64,000 nucleotides of DNA from an uncultured Steroidobacter sp. (GTDB taxonomy: Bacteria; Pseudomonadota; Gammaproteobacteria; Steroidobacterales; Steroidobacteraceae): assembly GCF_937958065.1 (NCBI RefSeq), contig NZ_CALFXI010000021.1:11692-75691 (forward strand), read 5' to 3'. Under the pieces are notes generated by a model that was given only the letters and a program-made list of their open reading frames with translations, did no database searches and was not told the DNA's origin. Shown here piece after piece: positions 58,337-64,000 of this stretch (positions are counted from its first letter, which is position 1; each line of letters begins with the position of its first letter). Made by a program: the position numbers and the translations under genes.

Positions 58337-58969
58337 TCAGCGCTCGATCAGCCCGGCCCGGAGTGCGATCAGGGTCAGCTCGGCCTGATTGCCGGCGTGC
58401 AGTTTTTGTTTGATGTTGTAGAGATGCGTGCCGACGGTCGAGGTGGACAGGTTCAGCTCGGCGGCGATCTTCGGCACCGCGGAGCCATTGGCGAGGCGCA
58501 GAAATACCTCGAACTCGCGCTCCGAAAGCGAATCGACCAAGGTCGCGGCCCCGCCCACTTCGGCCAGCGCAATCTCCTGCGCCAGCTTGGGATCTATGTA
58601 ACGCTGACCGGCCGCCACCATCCGCACGGCTTCGAGCAGCGTTTCCGGGGCGGTGCGCTTGGATAAGAAGCCGAGCGCGCCTTGTTTGAGCGCGCGACTC
58701 GCATGGATGGCGTCGTCGTGGGCCGACAACGCCAGCGTCTTCACGTCCTTGTCGCGGGCCCGCAAACGACGAAGGGTCTCCAGTCCCCCCATGCCCGGCA
58801 TGGACAGGTCGAGCACGACCACATCGGGCTTGTCTTCATCGAAGCGCATGCAGGCTGTTTCACCGCTGTCCGCCTCGGCGACGACGCGGACATCGCCCAC
58901 TGTCTCCAGCAACAGCCGGAACCCCGTACGCACCACGGTGTGATCATCCACGAGCAGCACTCTGATCAT
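58337..58969 (-). CDS. NarL/FixJ-type response regulator
   Basis: 210 residues. Receiver with acidic pair Asp8-Asp9, phosphoacceptor Asp54 (VVVLDLSMPGMGG) and Lys in FLSKRT. A LuxR-type HTH follows at about 145-208 (SLSEREFEVFLRLANGSAVPKIAAELNLSTSTVGTHLYNIKQKL). Its start overlaps the kinase stop by ATGA. It probably controls genes near or beyond the window, with the pqq operon a strong candidate, as related regulators govern PQQ-dependent oxidation in Pseudomonas. Confidence 0.9.
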   Translation of the reverse strand: MIRVLLVDDHTVVRTGFRLLLETVGDVRVVAEADSGETACMRFDEDKPDVVVLDLSMPGMGGLETLRRLRARDKDVKTLALSAHDDAIHASRALKQGALGFLSKRTAPETLLEAVRMVAAGQRYIDPKLAQEIALAEVGGAATLVDSLSEREFEVFLRLANGSAVPKIAAELNLSTSTVGTHLYNIKQKLHAGNQAELTLIALRAGLIER

Positions 58970-60312
58970 GCGTGCGCTCCCAGAGGAATGTCGGCCGCGA
59001 GCTCCACACCGTGCGGCTCGTGGGTTTTCAAAGTCAGTGTGCCGCCGAGCATCACCATGCGCTCCTGCAAGCCGCGCAGGCCGAAGTGCCCGGGCCGCGA
59101 CCAGTCCTCGGGCAGGCCGATGCCGTTGTCGGTGACGCGAATGCGCACATGTGAATCGGAATGAACGACGCTGACGTCGACCCGGGTGGGGCGTGCATGC
59201 CGAACCGCATTGATCACGGCTTCTTGCACGACCCGATAGACGGCGATGGTGATGCTGTCGCCGAGCTGGGCGGGCAGCTCGTGATGCAATGAGAAGTGAA
59301 TGCCAGGATGACGGCCTTGCCACTGCTTGATGAAGCCTTCCAGGGTTTCGGCCAGGCCCAAGGTGTCGAGCGTGACCGGCGCGAGCCGCGGAATCAAGCC
59401 GTGCATGGCATCGTAGAGCTGCGCGGCCTCAGTCGAAATGAGCCGCGCGACATCGGCAGTGCGGGATTCGGCGGGATGTTGATTGGCGATCACGACAGCG
59501 AAGCTGCGGATCGCGGTCACCGATTGCGCGAACTCGTCGTGCAACTCGCGCGCGATCAGGCGGCGTTCCTCGTCCAGCCGTTGCTCGATGAGGCGATCGA
59601 GCTCACGACGCTGTTGCAGGCGTTGTTCGGCTTCGATGGCCTTGCGATCGCTCAGCAGTTTTTCCTGCAACGACTCCGCCATGCGATTGAACGTCGAGCC
59701 GATCATGCTGGCCTCGTAGCCTTTGAGTTCGGGCAGCCGATGCTGCAGGTCGCCTTGCTCGATCCGGGTGAGCCCGTCGACGATGACGGGCCACTGCGCC
59801 ACGGCACGGCCGACCAGCCAGAACACCGCGGCGTTGAGCACCGCGAAGGCGAGCCCGCCGATGATCATCAGGTGAGTGAAATCATCCCACCCGTCCAGCA
59901 CGGCGCGCGATGCATCCGCTTCGATGCGGACTTCCGAGCCATTGGCAAGCGTGAATATGTGCACCGGGGTGGGCGGCAGAATGAGAGCGGAATACCAGCC
60001 GGGCGCGTCGCGCCCCGCCTTGTACGGCGAGGGCGGGGACTTGTAGATCACTCGCCCGTCGGGCGCCCGCACGGTGATCTCGTGGGCGCGTACCCGGCCG
60101 AGGTGTTGCAGGAAGGTCAGCAGCGTATCGTTGTCGGGTTGATCGTAAGTGATCAGGATCCGGGTCAGGAGCTGGGTGGCCACGACGTTCGCACCGGCAA
60201 TTTCCTCGCGCACGGCCCGGCGCGCGCCATCGAATTGCAGCCACGCCGCGAGAATGACGAAGGCCGCGCTCAGGCTCGCGACGATCAGATTGACGTGGGT
60301 GCGAAGTTTCAA
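58966..60312 (-). CDS. Sensor histidine kinase of the NarX/UhpB (HisKA_3) type
   Basis: 448 residues. Two membrane helices (about 8-25 and 148-168) enclose a periplasmic sensor. A HAMP domain (168-221) leads to HisKA_3 with phospho-His258 in RLIARELHDEFAQSV and a HATPase with N-box YRVVQEAVINAVRHA and DNGIGLPEDW, then GHFGLRGLQERM. It phosphorylates the adjoining response regulator. Divergent from pqqA across 165 bp that hold the palindromes described below. Confidence 0.9.
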   Translation of the reverse strand: MKLRTHVNLIVASLSAAFVILAAWLQFDGARRAVREEIAGANVVATQLLTRILITYDQPDNDTLLTFLQHLGRVRAHEITVRAPDGRVIYKSPPSPYKAGRDAPGWYSALILPPTPVHIFTLANGSEVRIEADASRAVLDGWDDFTHLMIIGGLAFAVLNAAVFWLVGRAVAQWPVIVDGLTRIEQGDLQHRLPELKGYEASMIGSTFNRMAESLQEKLLSDRKAIEAEQRLQQRRELDRLIEQRLDEERRLIARELHDEFAQSVTAIRSFAVVIANQHPAESRTADVARLISTEAAQLYDAMHGLIPRLAPVTLDTLGLAETLEGFIKQWQGRHPGIHFSLHHELPAQLGDSITIAVYRVVQEAVINAVRHARPTRVDVSVVHSDSHVRIRVTDNGIGLPEDWSRPGHFGLRGLQERMVMLGGTLTLKTHEPHGVELAADIPLGAHA

Positions 60313-60369
60313 AGCTCATCCTTGTCGGCTCGAAGCCGGCAGTATGACGGGCGCTGCCCGGGCGCCGCA

Positions 60370-60401
60370 CTCATGAAAATCATGAGTCGCGAATCATGAT
60401 T
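60370..60401. promoter_or_regulatory. Triple TCATGA palindromes, candidate response-regulator site
   Basis: TCATGA occurs at 60371-60376, 60380-60385 and 60394-60399. Copies 1-2 form the perfect dyad CTCATGA-AAA-TCATGAG; copies 2-3 form AATCATGA-N8-TCATGATT. They are 58-89 bp from the kinase start and 77-108 bp from the pqqA start. The adjacent NarL-type regulator is the natural candidate binder (inference). Confidence 0.55.
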
Positions 60402-60442
60402 GTCGCGTAGCGGCGGCATCGCGCCGGCGTCATGGTGCGACT

Positions 60443-60460
60443 GGGGCCGAAGTTGGCCCC
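60443..60460 (+). promoter_or_regulatory. Leader hairpin before pqqA
   Basis: GGGGCC-GAAGTT-GGCCCC, a 6-bp perfect stem ending 8 bp before the AGGAG of pqqA. It may shield or stabilise the 5' end of the abundant pqqA transcript. It lacks a T-run, so termination is less likely. Confidence 0.4.
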
Positions 60461-60477
60461 TCTGCAAGGAGTCCGCC

Positions 60478-60552
60478 ATGAGCTGGGAAACCCCTGTGGC
60501 CATCGATCTGCGGCTGGGCATGGAAATCACCATGTATGCCGAGCACCGTTGA
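60478..60552 (+). CDS. pqqA: PQQ precursor peptide PqqA
   Basis: 24 residues. The peptide MSWETPVAIDLRLGMEITMY carries Glu16 and Tyr20 in the conserved E-x3-Y spacing; these two side chains are joined by PqqE and become pyrroloquinoline quinone. AAGGAG precedes the ATG. It is shorter than the usual gene-calling threshold but is certain from the motif and from its place 52 bp ahead of pqqB. Confidence 0.95.
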   Translation: MSWETPVAIDLRLGMEITMYAEHR

Positions 60553-60604
60553 TCGTTGAACGAGGGCGGGGTTGCCGGGACGGCCCGGAACCTCGCCTTT
60601 GCCC

Positions 60605-61513
60605 ATGCACATCCGAATTCTAGGCGCTGCCGCCGGCGGTGGCTTTCCTCAATGGAATTGCAACTGCCCCAACTGCGCTGGCGTGCGCCGGGGCGAGCTG
60701 AACGCCCGCCCGCGCACCCAGTCGTCCATCGCCATCCGCGGCGCGGATGAGACCGCCTGGACACTGGTCAACGCGTCTCCGGATATCCTGGCGCAGTTGC
60801 AGGCCAATCCTTCGTTGCAGCCGGGTCGGGCGTATCGCGACACCGGCATCCGCAACATCGTGCTGACCGATTCGCAGATCGATCACACCACGGGCTTGCT
60901 GATGCTGCGCGAGGCCACCAGGCCGTGGCCGCTGTGGTGTACCGACAGCGCCTTCGACGATCTCACTACGTCCAATCCCATCCTGCAGATCTTGCAGCGC
61001 TACTGCGGTGTGGAGCGGCGGCGTATCGGAGCGGCGGGCGAGTGGTTCGCGGTCGACGCTACCGACGACTTGCGATGGCAGGCGATCACCTTGCCCGGCA
61101 AGCCACCTCCGTACTCGGCGCGCAGCCCGCAGCCGGGCGATGTCATTGGTTTGCTGGTCGAGGATCTGCGCACCGAACGCCGGCTGTGTTACGCGCCCGG
61201 CGTCGCGACCATCGATTCCTGGCTGTTCGAGTTGATGTGCACTGCGCAGTGCGTGCTGGTCGATGGCACGTTCTGGACCGATGACGAACTGGTGCGGCTG
61301 GGCGTGTCGCACAAGCACGCGGCCGACATGGGCCACCTGTCGCAATCCGGCGGGATGATCCAGTGGCTCGACCGGCTGCCGGCCGCGACGCGGCGCGTGC
61401 TGATTCACATCAACAACACCAACCCGATTCTGGTGGAGGACTCGCAGGAACGGGCGCTGTTGAATTCGCACCATATCGAAGTGGCGTACGACGGCATGGA
61501 GATCGTGCTGTGA
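60605..61513 (+). CDS. pqqB: PQQ biosynthesis protein PqqB
   Basis: 302 residues of metallo-beta-lactamase-fold style. It starts MHIRILGAAAGGGFPQWNCNCPNCAGVR, which is diagnostic, with the Cys pair of the metal site. LTDSQIDHTTGLLMLRE has replaced the usual H-x-H-x-D-H motif, as in other PqqB. Evidence from the family indicates it hydroxylates an intermediate. Frame open 11 codons earlier, but the conserved N-terminus sets the start. GTGA overlap with pqqC. Confidence 0.95.
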   Translation: MHIRILGAAAGGGFPQWNCNCPNCAGVRRGELNARPRTQSSIAIRGADETAWTLVNASPDILAQLQANPSLQPGRAYRDTGIRNIVLTDSQIDHTTGLLMLREATRPWPLWCTDSAFDDLTTSNPILQILQRYCGVERRRIGAAGEWFAVDATDDLRWQAITLPGKPPPYSARSPQPGDVIGLLVEDLRTERRLCYAPGVATIDSWLFELMCTAQCVLVDGTFWTDDELVRLGVSHKHAADMGHLSQSGGMIQWLDRLPAATRRVLIHINNTNPILVEDSQERALLNSHHIEVAYDGMEIVL

Positions 61514-62214
61514 GCAACGACGTTGCACCCTGGGACGAGGCGGAGTTCGAGCGGCAGCTGCGCGAGCAGGGACAGGCGTATCACATCTATCACCCGTTCA
61601 ATGTGATGCTCAATTCGGGCAAGGCCACGCGCGAGCAGATCCAGGGCTGGGTCGCCAATCGTTTTTATTACCAGATCAGCATTCCGCGCAAGGACGCGGC
61701 CATCATCGCGAACTGTCCCGATCGGGAGGTGCGACGACGCTGGGTGATGCGCATTCTGGACCATGACGGGCATGGCGATGATCCGGGCGGCATCGAAGCC
61801 TGGTTACGACTGGCGGAAGCGGTCGGCCTGGAGCGGGCGGAAGTCGCAGGATTGCATCGGTTGATTCCCGGTGTGCGCTTCGCGGTCGATGCCTATGTGA
61901 ATTTCGCCCGTCAGGCGCCGTGGCAGGAAGCGGTGTGCTCGTCGCTCACGGAATTGTTTGCACCCGCCATCCATCGACAGCGATTGTCGTCGTGGCCGGA
62001 ACACTATCCGTGGATCGAGCAGGATGGGCTGCAGTACTTCCGCAGCCGCGTGTCGCTGGCTCAGCGCGACGTGAATCACGGACTGGCCGTGACGCTCGCG
62101 TACTTCAAGACTCGCGAGCAGCAGCAGCGCGCGCTGCAAGTCCTGAAGTTCAAGCTCGACGTGCTGTGGGCGATGAACGATGCCATGGCTCAACACTATG
62201 GAGTCCAGTCATGA
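61510..62214 (+). CDS. pqqC: PQQ synthase PqqC
   Basis: 234 residues with a GTG start overlapping the pqqB stop. All-helical oxidase: YHIYHPFNVMLNSGKATREQIQGWVANRFYYQISIPRKDAAI, WVMRILDHDGH and NHGLAVTLAYFKTREQQQRAL match PqqC. It performs the final ring closure and eight-electron oxidation of AHQQ to PQQ without metal cofactor. ATGA overlap with pqqD. Confidence 0.95.
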   Translation: MSNDVAPWDEAEFERQLREQGQAYHIYHPFNVMLNSGKATREQIQGWVANRFYYQISIPRKDAAIIANCPDREVRRRWVMRILDHDGHGDDPGGIEAWLRLAEAVGLERAEVAGLHRLIPGVRFAVDAYVNFARQAPWQEAVCSSLTELFAPAIHRQRLSSWPEHYPWIEQDGLQYFRSRVSLAQRDVNHGLAVTLAYFKTREQQQRALQVLKFKLDVLWAMNDAMAQHYGVQS

Positions 62215-62483
62215 CGGAAGTCGATCGGCCCAGCATTCGTTCGGGCATTCGGCTGCAGTGGGAAGCCGTGCAGAACGCGTACGTGCTGCTCTATCCGGAA
62301 GGCATGGTGAAATTGAACACCAGCGCGGCGGAGATTTTGCGCCGTTGCGACGGCGTGCGCAGTGTCGGAGAAATCGTCGCGGACCTGGAATCGGCTTTCA
62401 ATCGCAACGGACTGCAGGACGAGATCTTGAATTTCCTTCAGCTCGCGAGAGCGCAGGGTTGGATCAGCGCGGCGGAGTCATGA
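62211..62483 (+). CDS. pqqD: PQQ peptide chaperone PqqD
   Basis: 90 residues of RiPP-recognition-element fold: RLQWEAVQNAYVLLYPEGMVKLNTSAAEILRRCDGVRSVGEIVADLESAF. It binds PqqA and presents it to PqqE. Overlaps pqqC and pqqE by four bases each, so the whole operon is translationally coupled from pqqB on. Confidence 0.93.
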   Translation: MTEVDRPSIRSGIRLQWEAVQNAYVLLYPEGMVKLNTSAAEILRRCDGVRSVGEIVADLESAFNRNGLQDEILNFLQLARAQGWISAAES

Positions 62484-63619
62484 GCGCAGTTCTCACAACG
62501 TCCCCAAAGGTCGGGCCGCCGCTGTGGCTGCTGCTCGAGCTGACCTATCGTTGCCCGCTGCAGTGTGTGTTCTGTTACAACCCGATCGACTTTGCGACGG
62601 TCGAGAACGAGTTGACCACGGACGAGTGGCTTCGAGTGCTGCGAGAGGCGCGAGCGCTCGGATCGGTGCAGCTGGGGCTGTCCGGTGGCGAGCCGTTGAT
62701 GCGAGACGATGTCGAGGCGATTGCGGCGGAAGCGCACACGCTCGGGTACTACACGAACCTGATTACCTCCGGCGTCGGGCTGACGCGCGAGCGTCTGAGC
62801 GAGTTGAAACGGGTCGGGTTGGATCACATCCAGCTCTCGTTTCAGGACTCGACGCGCGAAATGAACGATTTCCTGTCGCACACCCGAACGTTCGAGCTGA
62901 AGAAGCGTTGTGCTGAGTGGATCAAGTCGCACGGCTACCCCATGGTGGTGAACTGCGTGATCCACCGGCTCAACATCGACCACCTCGACACCATCATCGA
63001 TATGGCGGTGCGCATGGGGGCGGATTATCTGGAGCTGGCGAACACTCAATATTATTCGTGGGCTCACTTGAATCGAGAACATCTGTTGCCGTCGCGCGAG
63101 CAGTTGCAGCGCGCGGAGCAGACCATGCTTCGGTGGCGCGAGCGGATGAAAGGGAAGATGAGAATTCTGTTCGTCGTGCCGGATTACTACGAGCAGCGGC
63201 CGAAGCGATGCGTGAATGGCTGGGGCACGACGCTCGCAACGATTGCGCCGGATGGAACGGCGCTGCCTTGTCACACGGCGAGAATGCTGCCTGGACTGAG
63301 CTTTCCGAATGTGCGCGAGCGGAGCATGCGGGAGATCTGGTTTGAATCGGAGGGATTCAATCGGTTCCGCGGGCAAGGATGGATGAAGGAGCCGTGCGCG
63401 AGTTGTGAAGAGCGGGAGAAGGACCTTGGCGGCTGTCGCTGTCAGGCGTACTTGCTGGCGCACGATCCGGCGGCGGCGGATCCGGTCTGCTCCAAGAGCC
63501 CGCATCACCATGTGGTCGAATCGATCGTCGAGCGAGCGCAGAAGGATATCGTGCCGGAGAAACCGCTTGTGTTTCGTCGACGCGAAAACTCGCGGGCGCT
63601 GAGCTCAGAAACGAGCTAA
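62480..63619 (+). CDS. pqqE: PqqA peptide cyclase PqqE (radical SAM)
   Basis: 379 residues. The radical SAM motif is YRCPLQCVFCYNP with Cys25, Cys29 and Cys32. The C-terminal SPASM cluster has CVNGWGTTLATIAPDG..LPCHTA and CASCEEREKDLGGCRCQA. It forms the carbon-carbon bond between the Glu and Tyr side chains of PqqA. No pqqF protease or PQQ-dependent dehydrogenase gene is inside the window; they may lie beyond the right edge or elsewhere. Confidence 0.95.
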   Translation: MSAVLTTSPKVGPPLWLLLELTYRCPLQCVFCYNPIDFATVENELTTDEWLRVLREARALGSVQLGLSGGEPLMRDDVEAIAAEAHTLGYYTNLITSGVGLTRERLSELKRVGLDHIQLSFQDSTREMNDFLSHTRTFELKKRCAEWIKSHGYPMVVNCVIHRLNIDHLDTIIDMAVRMGADYLELANTQYYSWAHLNREHLLPSREQLQRAEQTMLRWRERMKGKMRILFVVPDYYEQRPKRCVNGWGTTLATIAPDGTALPCHTARMLPGLSFPNVRERSMREIWFESEGFNRFRGQGWMKEPCASCEEREKDLGGCRCQAYLLAHDPAAADPVCSKSPHHHVVESIVERAQKDIVPEKPLVFRRRENSRALSSETS

Positions 63620-63670
63620 GAGGTGGATGCATCGGGGCCGCTTGGCGGGGCGGTTTGTTTCCTCCCACTC

Positions 63671-63844
63671 GGTGGTTTGCGTCGAACCTTGCTGTGAGAG
63701 GGTCGGTGGTTTGCGTCGACGTTGCTGTGAGGATTTGGTGGTTCGCGGCGTGTCTGTAAGTAGTGGTTCGCCTGTGGTGGTATGAGTTGGCGTTGTTCGG
63801 AGTTTGCGTTGTTATAAGAATAAGAGGCGTCGGTGGTCTGCGTC
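63671..63844. repeat. Degenerate tandem repeats with GGTGGTTTGCGTCG core
   Basis: Imperfect units of about 32-36 bp, best at 63671 and 63705 (GGTGGTTTGCGTCGA then TTGCTGTGAG) and decayed at about 63737 and 63763. A last core (GGTGGTCTGCGTCG) begins at 63832 and abuts the inverted-repeat element. No ORF is evident in 63620-63844. Function unknown. Confidence 0.6.
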
Positions 63845-63987
63845 GTCGGGAGTGTCCTAGCTCCTTCCGGCACCGGGCACGGCCGGAGCGCATTGCGCTC
63901 CTCACCGCACGTCCCTGGTGAGCCCTGCTGTTGCGGCCCCGTCCCTGTGCCGCAAAGCTGCCGGAAGAAGCTAGGACACTCCCGACG
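63844..63987. repeat. 144-bp inverted-repeat element with three internal hairpins
   Basis: Arms 63845-63872 and 63959-63986 are inverted copies differing at one of 28 positions, and one further base pair extends each arm. Between them lie three smaller stems: GGAGCGCA/TGCGCTCC, TCACC/GGTGA and TTGCGGC/GCCGCAA. The single strand could fold into a cloverleaf. It resembles a MITE- or REP-like mobile repeat with no transposase. It begins within the last tandem core. Confidence 0.65.
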
Positions 63988-64000
63988 CCGCCGAAACGTC

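Noticed and set aside
63844..63987. Integron attC site
   Set aside because: Size and folding are suggestive, but the GTTRRRY/RYYYAAC core sites and a cassette array are not seen, and the arms are far too perfect.
1..64000. tRNA, rRNA, CRISPR, prophage or IS elements
   Set aside because: No cloverleaf with tRNA consensus, no rRNA-like block, no spaced direct-repeat array and no transposase, integrase or phage structural gene was recognised.

Overview
The window is high-GC DNA of a gammaproteobacterial type. A TonB-dependent receptor, a Tad/Flp pilus locus, a PQQ operon, an SSS-family sugar transporter and a subclass B3 metallo-beta-lactamase together suggest a free-living soil or freshwater organism, perhaps near Steroidobacter or Nevskia. 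That placement is inference from gene content only. I see no rRNA, tRNA, CRISPR array, transposase or phage gene.

Layout. 1-8591 is a mixed region: DUF2182 fragment, GST, TonB receptor, acyltransferase, B3 beta-lactamase, VOC protein, aromatic aminotransferase and an HPP-CBS membrane protein. 8654-16390 is a sugar-oxidation island: SSS transporter, Gfo/Idh/MocA aldose 1-dehydrogenase, IlvD/Edd aldonate dehydratase, secreted mutarotase, secreted GH5-like hydrolase and a GntR regulator. The same 18-bp AT-rich element lies in the divergent promoter region and in front of the regulator gene. 16460-20400 holds a catalase, an SRPBCC protein, a metallophosphoesterase and an Sfp-type phosphopantetheinyl transferase. 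20406-33207 is a Tad pilus locus on the minus strand (flp, cpaA, an AAA+ ATPase, cpaB, cpaC, a lipoprotein, tadG, two tadE-like genes, tadZ, tadA, tadB, tadC), with a divergent receiver-AraC regulator. 33380-41001 holds a DUF6351 protein, a duplicated ABM-like protein, a phospholipase D/cardiolipin synthase-like protein, an RNase Z-like hydrolase and a KefB/C antiporter.

41090-53592 is the most unusual part, 11 genes all on the minus strand. The first four encode an ECF sigma factor, a probable anti-sigma factor, a secreted charged helical protein and a TPR/beta-barrel protein. The next seven overlap tightly: radical SAM, processive-type GT2, methyltransferase, membrane-anchored beta-helix, 6TM-PAS protein, outer-membrane protein, and a degenerate-GGDEF/EAL protein. 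Similar ECF-like promoter motifs (GGAAC, then a 16-17 nt spacer, then CGT) precede both the sigma gene and the seven-gene operon. I propose a synthase-dependent surface-polymer system under sigma-factor and c-di-GMP control. It resembles the alginate and PNAG machineries in logic, but I do not recognise it as any described system.

53696-58256 holds a DJ-1/PfpI protein, an exported peroxiredoxin and a DUF3300-DUF2950-DUF2780-lipoprotein operon. 58337-63619 is a NarL-type two-component system divergent from pqqABCDE. pqqA is only 24 codons. The spacer carries three TCATGA palindromes. The window ends in degenerate tandem repeats and a 144-bp inverted-repeat element that can fold into a cloverleaf-like shape.
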